A stretch of 26,869 nucleotides of DNA, taken from contig DATKZS010000082.1 in NCBI GenBank assembly GCA_035527835.1, positions 1 through 26,869 of the forward strand, in the 5' to 3' direction. The notes under the pieces were generated by a model. It made no database searches. It was not told where the DNA came from and worked only from the letters and a program-made list of their open reading frames with translations. The position numbers and the translations under genes are program-made. Shown piece by piece: positions 7,252-15,005 of this stretch. Within the stretch, counting starts at the first letter, position 1. Each line of letters begins with the position of its first letter. Source of the stretch: DATKZS01 sp035527835 [NCBI: bacterium]. Its GTDB lineage: Bacteria > RBG-13-61-14.

Positions 7252-8103
7252 ATGTCTCCGCCCGAGCCGAAGAGCACGCCGGTCCGGACCTACCGGGAGT
7301 TCAACCGGCATTATCACCTGAAAAAGCGGGTCCGCAACCGGCTCCGCGACCACGCCGTTTTCGCGGCCTCCCTGTTTTGCTCCATTCCCCGGGGCTCCTC
7401 CTGGATCCGCTTCCCGGTTTACCATCACGTGTTCGACGACGAGCGCGGGGGCTTTGCCGCGCAGATCGCTTACTTCAAGAACTTCGGCGAGTTCATATCC
7501 ATGGATGAGGCCGTAACGCTCCTGGAATCGCGGGAACCGCTGGACGGGCGGTATCTGTGCGTCACCTTTGACGACGGGTATCGCAACTTTCTGCCGAACG
7601 CCCTGCCCATCCTCCAGGAGCACGGCGCGCCCGCGATCATTTATGTTCCCACCGGCCTGATCACGGCCTCGGGCGAGACCGGCGCTCCGCTGGCGCGGGA
7701 ATTTTATCCGGGGGAGGAGAAGGCCTTCCTGGAGTTTCTCACCTGGGATGAATGCCGGCTGCTCGCGGAGGCGGGAGTGGCGATCGGCTCGCATACCGCG
7801 GGCCATGTCAGCCTGGCCGGACTGTCGGAAGCGGAGGCAAGGCGGGAGCTCGCGGAGTCGAAGGCCGTCATCGAAAAAGAGACGGGCCGGCGCTGCCTGC
7901 ACTTCGCCTGTCCGGGCGGGCTTATGAACACGGACTTCAAGAGGGGCCGCGACCCCGAGCTGGCCCGGTCGGCAGGATACCGCTCGTTCGCGGCCATGGT
8001 GAGGGGATCGGCTGCGCGCAAGCCGGACCCGATGATGATCGAGCGGGACCTGGCATTGGCCGCACGCGGAACGTACCAGCTAAGATATTTCTTTTCACGC
8101 TAA
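7252..8103 (+). CDS. Polysaccharide deacetylase (NodB-domain, CE4)
   Basis: Codes for 283 residues. The NodB fold is marked by TFDDGY (105-110), holding the catalytic and metal-binding aspartates, and by SHTAGH with H181 and H185 as the zinc-binding H-x3-H pair. Such enzymes remove N- or O-acetyl groups from cell-surface polysaccharides or peptidoglycan. No signal peptide or lipobox is evident; a weakly hydrophobic stretch (about 36-46) is too short to anchor it confidently. The ATG at 7252 has no obvious ribosome binding site, so the start is uncertain. A GNAT-like acyltransferase follows at once, suggesting a small envelope-polysaccharide modification pair. It is 45 bp from the activase gene but has no clear functional tie to it. 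Confidence 0.88.
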   Translation: MSPPEPKSTPVRTYREFNRHYHLKKRVRNRLRDHAVFAASLFCSIPRGSSWIRFPVYHHVFDDERGGFAAQIAYFKNFGEFISMDEAVTLLESREPLDGRYLCVTFDDGYRNFLPNALPILQEHGAPAIIYVPTGLITASGETGAPLAREFYPGEEKAFLEFLTWDECRLLAEAGVAIGSHTAGHVSLAGLSEAEARRELAESKAVIEKETGRRCLHFACPGGLMNTDFKRGRDPELARSAGYRSFAAMVRGSAARKPDPMMIERDLALAARGTYQLRYFFSR

Positions 8104-8135
8104 GGAGACAGGCCATTAACGGGAACGGACCCACC

Positions 8136-9248
8136 GTGCGCGAGGCAACGCTTTCCGACCTGGACCGGGTGGTCGAGCTGGGCCGTGCGCTGGGCATGGG
8201 CTCCGGGGAGGACGCGCGGAGGCTCCGGGAGCGCTGGGAATGGATCTGGACCCGCAACCCGGCGCTGGCGCTGCCCCGTGAGCCCATGGCGCCGGGCTGG
8301 GTCATGGAAGCGGGCAACCGGATCGTGGGCTTTTTCGGGAACGTCGCCCGGCGCTACCGTCTGGGCGCACGCGACCTCCTCGTGGCCGTGGGCAGCGGAT
8401 GGGCCGTGAGAAAAGAGTGTCGCGCCCACACCAATCTCCTGGCCACCGCTTTTTTCAATGACAAGCGCGCCGATATATTCATGGGGTCCACCTTGATCGT
8501 GCCCAGCGCGCGCATTTTCGAGCGCTTCGCGGGCCTGAGGATGCCGGAGGCAAGCTACGTCCAGGTCCCGTTCTGGGTCTTCGACGAGTCCGGCGTGAGC
8601 CGCGCGGCCCTGGGCCGGAAAGGCGTCCCGCCCCTGCTTTCCGCGCCCGCCGCGCCCGCGCTCGCCCTGGCGCTTAAGGCGGCCCGCGTCTGGAAAAACC
8701 ACCGGCCCGGAAGGATGGCGGCCGGCCTCACCCCGGAGATCATCCCGCTCGATGCCGTGGGCCCTGAATTTGATGAGCTGTGGGAACGCAAGACCGCGGA
8801 GCGGGACCGCTTTTATGCGTACCGCCGGGCGGAGGACTTGAGGTGGCATTTTCAGCTCGCCGCGCGGGACGGCACGGCCTTGATCATCGGATGCCGGAAC
8901 CGGGGACGCCTCGACGGCTACCTGGCGCTCAAGCAGGAAGATGCCGCGGCTTCTCGGCTCAAGCGGATGAAGATCGCCGACCTGTTCGTGGCGGGCGACG
9001 ATCCCGGCGTGGTGGACGCGCTGCTCGGCGCTGCTTATGATGCGGCCCGCGAGCGCGGGGCCCACGTCCTGGAGCTGATCGGGCTCACCCCGCCGCTCCG
9101 CGCCCGGGCCCTGCGGTCCCGCCCCTTCGTCCGCGCCTACGCCCACTTCCCGTTCTACTACAAGGCCGGTTCCGCCGCGCTGGCCCAGGCCCTGCTGCCG
9201 GCGGACGCCTGGTATCCTACAATGTATGACGGGGACACCAGCTTGTAG
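8136..9248 (+). CDS. GNAT-like acyltransferase
   Basis: Codes for about 370 residues. The start TVREATLSDLDRVVELGRAL is typical of GNAT N-acetyltransferases, and the length suggests two GNAT-like lobes as in acyltransferases of exopolysaccharide clusters; I cannot see a clean acetyl-CoA loop. The likely substrate is a sugar or amino-sugar intermediate, inferred from the neighbouring deacetylase. The start is unclear. GTG at 8136 is given here, but GGAG (8104-8107) lies better spaced for an ATT codon at 8115, which would add seven residues. The upstream frame, open back to 7752, overlaps the deacetylase and should not be used. The gene ends 3 bp from the convergent epimerase gene. Confidence 0.75.
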   Translation: MREATLSDLDRVVELGRALGMGSGEDARRLRERWEWIWTRNPALALPREPMAPGWVMEAGNRIVGFFGNVARRYRLGARDLLVAVGSGWAVRKECRAHTNLLATAFFNDKRADIFMGSTLIVPSARIFERFAGLRMPEASYVQVPFWVFDESGVSRAALGRKGVPPLLSAPAAPALALALKAARVWKNHRPGRMAAGLTPEIIPLDAVGPEFDELWERKTAERDRFYAYRRAEDLRWHFQLAARDGTALIIGCRNRGRLDGYLALKQEDAAASRLKRMKIADLFVAGDDPGVVDALLGAAYDAARERGAHVLELIGLTPPLRARALRSRPFVRAYAHFPFYYKAGSAALAQALLPADAWYPTMYDGDTSL

Positions 9249-9251
9249 GCC

Positions 9252-10631
9252 CTAATCCTCCCGCCCCAATTCCTCGCGGAGCGCGTAAGCCAGGTCGGGC
9301 AAGGAAAAAGCAAAGCCGCTGTCCAGGAGTTTTTTCGGCTCGACCCTGGCGCCGTAGAGCAGCATTTCCTCGCCCATCCGGCCGAACAGGGCGCGGATGA
9401 GGGGCGCGGGCAGAGGCAGGAGCGCGGGCCGGTGGAGGACCTGGCCCAGGGCGGCGGCGAATTGGGCGTTGGTTACGGACTCGGGGGCCGCGAGGTTTAC
9501 GGGCCCGGAGACGGCGGTGAAGATGAGGTGGTGGATGGCGCCGACCACGTCGTCGAGCGCGACCCAGCTCATGATCTGCTTGCCGGTCCCGATCCTGCCG
9601 CCAAAGCCCAGCGAGAAGGGCGGAAGCATCCGGTTGAGCGCGCCGCCGCGGGCCGCCAGCACCACGCCGATCCGCAAATTGACCACGCGGATGCCGGCCT
9701 TCCGCGCCGGCGCCGTCGCGTCCTCCCATTGCCGGCACACCTCGGCCAAGAAGCCGCGGCCGGCCTCTCGCCCCTCATCGCACACTGCTTCCTCCGCGCA
9801 GTCGCCGTAATATCCGATGGCGGAGGCGGAGATCAGCACGCGCGGCTTTACGGCGAGTCGGGCAAGGGTCTCGCACAACAGCCGCGTCGAGTCGGCGCGG
9901 CTCTTCACGATCTTTTCCCGCCGCTCCCGGGTCCAGCGGCCGCCCGCCACGCTCTCGCCGGAAAGATGCACCACCGCGTCCACCCCATCGAGCGCCCCTG
10001 CGTCAATCTCTCCGCGCTCCGGGTCCCAGTGGACCTCGGCGCAGCCCGGCCGCGGCGCGCGCCGCACCATGCGCTCCACCCGGTGGCCGCCCGCCTCCAG
10101 GAAATGGCCGAGCGCCGTGCCGATCATGCCGGAGGCCCCGCTGATGGCGATGCGTCGCGGTCCCTGGCCGGCAAAAGCCCGAAGGCGGACGAGGTCGCGC
10201 GAGGTCTGGGCGTGGCGGAAGCGGAACATGCGCTCGATGAGCCGCGCCGTGTACCCGCCCATCAGCAACTTGCCGGCCGGACCCAGCCGCGGCGCGTACT
10301 CGATATGATCGTGCAGCACGCTCGATGACCCGCTCTGGGCGATGAACCGATGCGTGTGCCGCCACGACTTGAACGGGCCGCTCACCTGCTCGTCCGTGAA
10401 CTCCCGCCCCTCCCGGTACCCGCTGTGCCGGGCCTCCCAGCGCACGGCGACGGGCCCATTGCGGATCACCATCGTGAGCCGCGCCCCTTCCCGGATCCCG
10501 CCCGACCGCTCGACCACCGTGATCCGCTGCCACGGCGGCACCAGCCGCTCGAACGCCCCCGGCCGGCCGTGCCATTGGAACACCGCCGCCGCCGGAGCGG
10601 GCATCACGCTTTTTTTCTCGAACACGGGCAT
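9252..10631 (-). CDS. TIGR01777-type epimerase with N-terminal SRPBCC domain
   Basis: Codes for 459 residues. Residues 1-150 form an SRPBCC/START-like ligand-binding domain; residues 160 onward form a short-chain dehydrogenase/epimerase of the TIGR01777 family (YfcH/SulA-like), with the Rossmann loop GASGMIG at 165-171 and VVHLSGESVAGGRW and SASAIGYYG further on. The fusion is known in several bacteria. The substrate is unknown. The ATG at 10631 (MPVFEKK) was chosen because AAGGG lies 8 nt upstream; an in-frame TTG at 10649 is less likely. The gene is convergent with the acyltransferase. Upstream DNA (10632-11022) holds repeats and hairpins; TTACCA and TACTAT 16 bp apart on the minus strand near 10710 could be its promoter, but this is weak. 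Confidence 0.92.
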   Translation of the reverse strand: MPVFEKKSVMPAPAAAVFQWHGRPGAFERLVPPWQRITVVERSGGIREGARLTMVIRNGPVAVRWEARHSGYREGREFTDEQVSGPFKSWRHTHRFIAQSGSSSVLHDHIEYAPRLGPAGKLLMGGYTARLIERMFRFRHAQTSRDLVRLRAFAGQGPRRIAISGASGMIGTALGHFLEAGGHRVERMVRRAPRPGCAEVHWDPERGEIDAGALDGVDAVVHLSGESVAGGRWTRERREKIVKSRADSTRLLCETLARLAVKPRVLISASAIGYYGDCAEEAVCDEGREAGRGFLAEVCRQWEDATAPARKAGIRVVNLRIGVVLAARGGALNRMLPPFSLGFGGRIGTGKQIMSWVALDDVVGAIHHLIFTAVSGPVNLAAPESVTNAQFAAALGQVLHRPALLPLPAPLIRALFGRMGEEMLLYGARVEPKKLLDSGFAFSLPDLAYALREELGRED

Positions 10632-10644
10632 GGGAGAACCCTTC

Positions 10645-10675
10645 AGCAAAAGATGAACGCCAAGACGCCAAGGCC
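10645..10675. repeat. Short CGCCAAG-type dispersed repeat
   Basis: Contains GAACGCCAAGACGCCAAGG followed by CCGCCAAG, units that recur at 17494-17540, 20391-20420 and 26757-26795. This is a fragment of the larger element described at 17481-17722. Confidence 0.65.
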
Positions 10676-10694
10676 GCCAAGTTCAGACCGAGAT

Positions 10695-10709
10695 ATTGAT
10701 TCAATCAAT
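10695..10709. promoter_or_regulatory. 15-bp perfect palindrome, possible operator
   Basis: ATTGATT-C-AATCAAT is a perfect inverted repeat in the divergent gap between the epimerase gene and the MFS gene. Its symmetry and AT-richness fit a dimeric repressor site, but no regulator gene is nearby and no second copy was seen. Confidence 0.3.
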
Positions 10710-10789
10710 AGTAATCACTTTTCTGTTTATGGTAAGCTGTTCCCGTCGGTGCGACAAAAAGAACCTTTTAGCATTGCGGTCCAAAATAT

Positions 10790-11005
10790 TTCCCCGAAGG
10801 GGAACGATGTGAGTAGCCGGGCGGTGAAACCCCCGGAAAAGCGCGCGACGGCAGACCCTGAAGGGGTCGCACCTCGCCGCCGCTTTTGGCAACATCTTCA
10901 GGGTTGGCGACCTAGGTGACGGTGTTCCGCAGGTTGCACCTACGGCTACTCATCTTGCCACCCCCTACGGGGTGTGCGAAAGGCGCGGGACAAGAGTGTC
11001 CCGCC
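10790..11005 (+). repeat. Cluster of five GC-rich hairpins before the MFS gene
   Basis: Consecutive short hairpins are visible: CCCCGAAGGGG (10792-10802), CCGGGCGGTGAAACCCCCGG (10817-10836), GACCCTGAAGGGGTC (10854-10868), CACCCCCTACGGGGTG (10959-10974) and GCGGGACA-AGAG-TGTCCCGC (10985-11004). The stretch has no credible gene and fills most of the 391-bp gap 10632-11022. Similar phrases are, from memory, dispersed in other environmental bacterial genomes, so a mobile-element remnant is likelier than a structured leader RNA. Confidence 0.5.
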
Positions 11006-11022
11006 TACCAAAGGGAACGTGG

Positions 11023-12417
11023 ATGCTGATCAAGCTAACAAGCTTCATGGGTCTCAAGGAGTTGGAGGGCCGCGATCCGCGGGAGGTCAGGTCGGTCTTC
11101 CTGCTGCTGTTCATGTCGGTCTTCTTGACGGCCGACACCATGCTGCTCGCTCCTAACGTGAAGTACATCATGGCCGAGTTCGGCAAGGACGAGGCCCAGG
11201 TCGGGCTGATCTCGACCATTTTTATTTTCTTCGGCGCCATTATCACGCTGCTCTGGGGATACTTCGCGGACCGGTACACGCGCAAGTACCTGGTCATCGC
11301 CACCATATTTTTTGGCGAAGTGCCCTGCCTGCTCACCGGCTACGTGCATACCTATGAGCAACTGCTCGCGGTGCGCGTGCTCACCGGCCTCGGCGTGGGC
11401 GGCATGATGCCGCTTATCTTCTCCATGATCGGCGACCTGGTGTCCGAGCGCGAGCGCTCGACCGCGGCGGCATGGATCGGGCTGGCGGAAGGACTGGGCA
11501 TGGCCGTGGGCATGGTCATGGCCGGAAACCTCGGCGCGAGCCACTTCACGTTTCTGGGGACCAGCGGCTGGCGCCTGCCCTTTGTGCTGGCGGCGCTGCC
11601 CAACTTCGCGCTCGCCCCCATGTTCTGGCTCACCACCGCGGAGCCCACGCGCGGCGCCGGCGAGAAGGCGCTGCGGAAGCAAATCGAGAAGGGCGCCGAA
11701 TACACCCGCCGCATCCGGCTCAGCGATTACCCCATCATCCTCGGCAACCGCACCAACCTCTACTTCTTCATGCAGAGCATCCCGGGCACCATCGGGTGGG
11801 GAGTGCTGCCCTACTGGATCATCACCTTTTACGCCACCCGGAAAAACGTGAGCATCCCCATGGCCACCAACCTCTCGCTGCTCATCGGGGTCGGCATGAT
11901 GCTGGGCGGGTTCGCGGGCGGCATCATCGGCAACCTGCTTCACGCCCGGAACAAGAAATACCTGCCCCTGCTCTGCGGCGTGACCACGCTCCTGGGCTTC
12001 GGCTTCTTCCTGGCCATGGTCCATTACCCGCTGCCGCCCGCGCCCACGTTCCTCGATATGGCCGGGCCGCTGGCGGTCGGGATAATTGGAGGCTTTCTGA
12101 TCACCATCACCTCGTCCAACATCCGCGCCATCGTGCTCAACGTGAACCCGCCCGAGAACCGCGGCGCCATGATGAGCCTGTTTACCTTGACCGATTCCAT
12201 CGGCAAGGGCGCGGGTCCGCTGCTCGGCGGCCTGCTCATCGGGGCCGTGGGATATTATAGGATGATGGACATCGCAACGCTGAGCTGGATCCCGTGCGGA
12301 CTAGTGTTCCTCTTCCTCATGACCCCGCAGTACCCGCGCGACGCCGCGGCCCTGGACCGCCTCATGGCCGAGCGGGCAAAGGAGATTGAGAAGGAGATCG
12401 GGACAGGCGTGAGTTAA
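11023..12417 (+). CDS. MFS transporter, 12-helix, possibly Spinster-like
   Basis: Codes for 464 residues with about 12 membrane helices. The MFS loop 2-3 signature is present as GYFADRYTRK (79-88), and a related second-half motif occurs as NRGAMMSLFTLTDSIGKGAG. The latter resembles the Spinster-type (lipid/sphingolipid) branch, though sugar- or organic-acid transporters are not excluded. It would export or import a small molecule across the inner membrane using the proton gradient. The ATG at 11023 follows AAAGGGA; ATG at 11047 is an alternative, and an upstream extension to 10972 runs through a hairpin and is rejected. A 67-nt imperfect palindrome (12446-12512) follows the stop and may terminate transcription. 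Confidence 0.92.
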   Translation: MLIKLTSFMGLKELEGRDPREVRSVFLLLFMSVFLTADTMLLAPNVKYIMAEFGKDEAQVGLISTIFIFFGAIITLLWGYFADRYTRKYLVIATIFFGEVPCLLTGYVHTYEQLLAVRVLTGLGVGGMMPLIFSMIGDLVSERERSTAAAWIGLAEGLGMAVGMVMAGNLGASHFTFLGTSGWRLPFVLAALPNFALAPMFWLTTAEPTRGAGEKALRKQIEKGAEYTRRIRLSDYPIILGNRTNLYFFMQSIPGTIGWGVLPYWIITFYATRKNVSIPMATNLSLLIGVGMMLGGFAGGIIGNLLHARNKKYLPLLCGVTTLLGFGFFLAMVHYPLPPAPTFLDMAGPLAVGIIGGFLITITSSNIRAIVLNVNPPENRGAMMSLFTLTDSIGKGAGPLLGGLLIGAVGYYRMMDIATLSWIPCGLVFLFLMTPQYPRDAAALDRLMAERAKEIEKEIGTGVS

Positions 12418-12445
12418 GCGAGGCCGGGAATGGACGGCGTCATTA

Positions 12446-12512
12446 AACACGACGGCACAACGGCACAACGAAAAAATTTTCGTTATTCGTTGAGTCGTTG
12501 TGCCGTTGTGTT
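12446..12512. repeat. Long imperfect palindrome after the MFS gene
   Basis: The arms 12446-12470 and 12488-12512 pair at 22 of 25 positions and are built from the phrases CGGCACAACG and CGTTGTGCCG. The loop is A/T-rich. It could fold as a terminator or represent a small dispersed repeat. Confidence 0.7.
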
Positions 12513-12615
12513 GGAAATAAGATATAAATATTGATCAGCCGCTTTATAGCCATCCCCAGGCTCCGCGGTTTCGAGCATCTGAGCAGTGCCCTGTACCAGG
12601 GCCGGGAGGACCATC

Positions 12616-13902
12616 ATGAAGCATTGGAAACATATATCGTGGGCCATGGCCGCAGCGCTTCTCGTCTGTTCGCCGTCGCTCATCAAGGCCGCGGATGAGG
12701 CCATGCCCGTCATGCTCTGGACCCCGCCGCCGGCCGGGCCCAAGCTCGGGATCCACCAGGGCATGGACGTGGACACGCTGGCCGCGCTGGCCGAGTCCGG
12801 AACGCTCCAGTACTTCCAGCCGCGCCGGGACAAGGGTATGTGGGACGTAGTGGTCGTGATGATGATCCACGCCCCGGCGGACGAGGTCTGGAAGATCGCC
12901 ACCGACTACCCAGCCATGTGCCAGCTCCTGCCCGACACCATTGACCAGTGCGAGCTCGTGTCCAAAGAGGGCAACCAGACCGTCATGCGCTTCAAGGCCC
13001 ACACCTCCGTGCTCAAGTTCAGCTTCAACATGGAAATGACCGACGTGATAACGGAGACCGGTCCATACCAGTGGCGCCTCGATACCACGGAGGGCGACCT
13101 GAAGGGCCGCGAGCTGGACCTGCTGCTCGTGCCCCGGCCCGACGGGACCACCCTGGCCTTCCTGCGCTACTTCGGCGCCATGCGCTCCATGGGCGGCCTC
13201 GTCTACCTTACCCTCTCGCTCCTACCCGACCTGGAAACCCCCGTGTACGCCTCCGCGGCATCCTATCACCTGCGCGGATACCGGAACGCGGCCGAGAAAC
13301 TTTCCGGCTACCAGCCGCCCGAGAAGCCCGCGGCCATTGACTTCGCCGCCCTCGATCCCAAGACGCTTCAACAGCTCTGCCGCTTCAACGCCGGCCTCAT
13401 CCGCGAAACCAGAGACGGCAAGATCATCAACGCCATGGCCTTCTCCGACATGGCCGCGCCGCAGGACCACGTCTGGTCGGTGATGAGCGACTTCGAGCAT
13501 TACGACTCCTTCTTCCCGGACTCGGCCACCGTGGTGGAAAAGCGCGAGGGCAACCAGGTCCTGCTCCACCAGAGCGTCAAGGCCTTCAACGTGCTCGTGT
13601 TCAGCTACGGCTTCGACCTCCACTGCCGCTACCAGCTCGAGCCGCCCCGCCGCATGGCCTATGAGACCATTGACGGCGCCTACAAGGGATCGTACGGCGA
13701 CTTCACCCTCTCGCCCTGGGACAACGGCCGGCGCACCTTCGTCTTCGCCACCATCCGCTCCGCCATCGAAAACGACCAGGGACTCTCCGCCCGCATCGTC
13801 CGCTCCGGCTCGTTCCCCTTCGACGCCGCCGTCAACCTCTTCTTCGCCCGCGACGTGCTCAACAAGTTCAAGCAGGAGGTGGAGAGGAGGGAGGGGAAGT
13901 GA
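12616..13902 (+). CDS. Exported protein with two SRPBCC/START-like domains
   Basis: Codes for 428 residues. The start has a Sec-type signal peptide (MKHWKHISWAMAAALLVC, cleavage likely near SLIKA-ADEA, residues 23-27). Two similar halves follow: one around 70-235 (VVVVMMIHAPADEVWKIATD) and one around 255-425 (AMAFSDMAAPQDHVWSVMSD). Each begins with the beta-strand and 'AP-x-D-x-VW' turn typical of SRPBCC/polyketide-cyclase folds, which bind hydrophobic ligands in a deep cavity. A periplasmic ligand carrier or sensor is a reasonable inference; no catalytic residue is evident. The ATG at 12616 follows GGGAGGA; an upstream in-frame start at 12586 is rejected. It lies between the MFS transporter and a thioesterase, which fits handling of hydrophobic compounds, but co-transcription is uncertain because a palindrome separates it from the transporter. 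Confidence 0.85.
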   Translation: MKHWKHISWAMAAALLVCSPSLIKAADEAMPVMLWTPPPAGPKLGIHQGMDVDTLAALAESGTLQYFQPRRDKGMWDVVVVMMIHAPADEVWKIATDYPAMCQLLPDTIDQCELVSKEGNQTVMRFKAHTSVLKFSFNMEMTDVITETGPYQWRLDTTEGDLKGRELDLLLVPRPDGTTLAFLRYFGAMRSMGGLVYLTLSLLPDLETPVYASAASYHLRGYRNAAEKLSGYQPPEKPAAIDFAALDPKTLQQLCRFNAGLIRETRDGKIINAMAFSDMAAPQDHVWSVMSDFEHYDSFFPDSATVVEKREGNQVLLHQSVKAFNVLVFSYGFDLHCRYQLEPPRRMAYETIDGAYKGSYGDFTLSPWDNGRRTFVFATIRSAIENDQGLSARIVRSGSFPFDAAVNLFFARDVLNKFKQEVERREGK

Positions 13903-13951
13903 GGCGCTTCATAACCGCGGAGACGCGGAGGACGCAGAGAAGGAAAAAGTG

Positions 13952-13975
13952 TGAATGATGAATGATGAATGATGA
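13952..13975. repeat. Tandem 7-bp microsatellite-like repeat
   Basis: GAATGAT is repeated three times in a row in the gap between the SRPBCC gene and the thioesterase gene. The same gap contains the phrases CGCGGAGACGCGGAGGACGC and CATCCTGTTAATCCCTGTTA, which look like fragments of dispersed intergenic repeats. Confidence 0.6.
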
Positions 13976-14039
13976 AAAAGGAGTCTTATCCTGTACATCC
14001 TGTTAATCCCTGTTAAATATTTTTCTTGTGGAGGCGCTG

Positions 14040-14474
14040 ATGGAAAAAGCGGAACGGAACCGGGAGCGCGAGAAGTTGATCCAGGCCGCGGTGAACGGGT
14101 CGCCGTATTACCGGCACGTGAACATGCGGGTCATGGAGTTCAACGACACGGGCTCGGTGATGGACATGGAAGTGCTGCCCCAGCACAAGAACATCTGGGG
14201 CACGGTGCACGGCGGCGTGATCGCGGGCCTGATTGACTCGTCCTGCGGCACCGCCATCGCGCCGGTGCTCGCGCCGGACGAGACCGTGGTCACCCTGGAC
14301 CTCAAGGTCCAGTTCCTGCGGCCCGTGCGGGAGGGAAGACTAACGGCCCGCGGCCGAGTGGTCCACCGCTCCCGCCGCTTCGTCCACACCGAGTCGGAAA
14401 TCTTCGATGCCGACAATAACCTCTCGGCCCGGGGCAACGCCATCCACGCGGTGATGGCGCGGGGTGAGGGGTAG
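14040..14474 (+). CDS. Hotdog-fold thioesterase, PaaI family
   Basis: Codes for 144 residues, the usual size for PaaI/YbgC-like hotdog thioesterases that hydrolyse acyl-CoA or aryl-CoA esters. HGGVIAGLIDSS (57-68), with H57, G58, G59 and the catalytic-type acid D66, is the PaaI signature; TLDLKVQFLRPVREG is the following strand pair. It is cytoplasmic and probably a tetramer. The ATG at 14040 follows GTGGAGG; GTG at 14028 would add four residues. Substrate range is unknown; a housekeeping role in freeing stalled CoA esters is as likely as a pathway-specific one. Confidence 0.92.
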   Translation: MEKAERNREREKLIQAAVNGSPYYRHVNMRVMEFNDTGSVMDMEVLPQHKNIWGTVHGGVIAGLIDSSCGTAIAPVLAPDETVVTLDLKVQFLRPVREGRLTARGRVVHRSRRFVHTESEIFDADNNLSARGNAIHAVMARGEG

Positions 14475-14552
14475 AAGGGCAAGGCCATGGTGGAACCCGC
14501 CCTTATGCCGGGATTAAAAATTTTAATTTTCCAATTAATTTTCACGATGTTA

Positions 14553-14581
14553 TTGACACATTAAACCCGGGAGAGTACAAT
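14553..14581 (+). promoter_or_regulatory. Near-consensus sigma-70 promoter of the DsrD-like gene
   Basis: TTGACA (14553-14558) and TACAAT (14576-14581) are exactly 17 bp apart, with an A/T-rich stretch just upstream (14515-14550) that could act as an UP element. Transcription would start near 14588. An ideal ribosome binding site, AGGAGG (14616-14621), lies 8 bp before the ATG at 14630. This predicts strong constitutive expression. Confidence 0.75.
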
Positions 14582-14629
14582 GAGGCTCACGTTTGGAAGT
14601 AACATGATTCTTTTCAGGAGGTTTAGGTA

Positions 14630-14887
14630 ATGAGCGAAGAAATCAAACAGGCGATTTTGGAGCTTCTGGAGAAGAACAGCTCGAAGGGGAAGAAGAAGAT
14701 TTACCCCAAGGACCTGGCCACGGCCCTTCAGGACCGCTTCCCCCGCGGTGAAACGAAGAAGGTTACCCAGCAGTTGCTGGATTCCGGCGACCTCAAATAC
14801 TGGTCGAGCGGCAGCACCACCTACGTCATGCTTAAGAAGGACTACGACGAGCTCGCGGAAAAGGAAGAGCCCACCGAACCCGCCTGA
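14630..14887 (+). CDS. DsrD-like winged-helix protein
   Basis: Codes for 85 residues. Residues 54-68 (DLKYWSSGSTTYVML) closely match the signature of DsrD, the small winged-helix protein encoded after dsrAB in sulfate reducers. DsrD is reported to act as an allosteric activator of dissimilatory sulfite reductase DsrAB. The length fits (DsrD is about 78 residues), with a short acidic tail (EKEEPTEPA). There is no dsrA, dsrB or other sulfur gene in the window, so this is a stand-alone copy. It may act on a DsrAB encoded elsewhere, or be a paralogue with another partner. It has its own strong promoter and ideal ribosome binding site and is followed by a palindrome (14912-15002), so it forms a single-gene transcription unit. 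The similarity is recognised by eye from the motif. Confidence 0.8.
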   Translation: MSEEIKQAILELLEKNSSKGKKKIYPKDLATALQDRFPRGETKKVTQQLLDSGDLKYWSSGSTTYVMLKKDYDELAEKEEPTEPA

Positions 14888-14911
14888 TCCCGCCTGCTTC
14901 CGGCCATTTTG

Positions 14912-15002
14912 GGGCCAGGCCTTTAGTTGAAAGTTGGCATCCCGGCGCCGCCCATAAGAATTTCGCGGCTCGATCGTTGACTTTCAGCTAAAGGCTTGGC
15001 CC
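14912..15002. terminator. Long imperfect palindrome between convergent genes
   Basis: The arms 14912-14934 and 14980-15002 match at 21 of 23 positions (left arm starts GGGCCAGGCCTTTAG). The palindrome sits exactly between the convergent DsrD-like gene and the glycosyltransferase gene, a good place for a two-way terminator. The long loop also allows a small mobile repeat. Confidence 0.55.
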
Positions 15003-15005
15003 TGT

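Noticed and set aside
8100-9146. Long minus-strand frame opposite the acyltransferase gene
   Set aside because: Shadow of the plus-strand gene caused by GC-rich codons; it lacks domain motifs and a ribosome binding site.
11035-12024. Long minus-strand frame opposite the MFS gene
   Set aside because: His/Asp/Glu/Arg-rich shadow translation without motifs; the MFS frame has clear membrane helices and signature loops.
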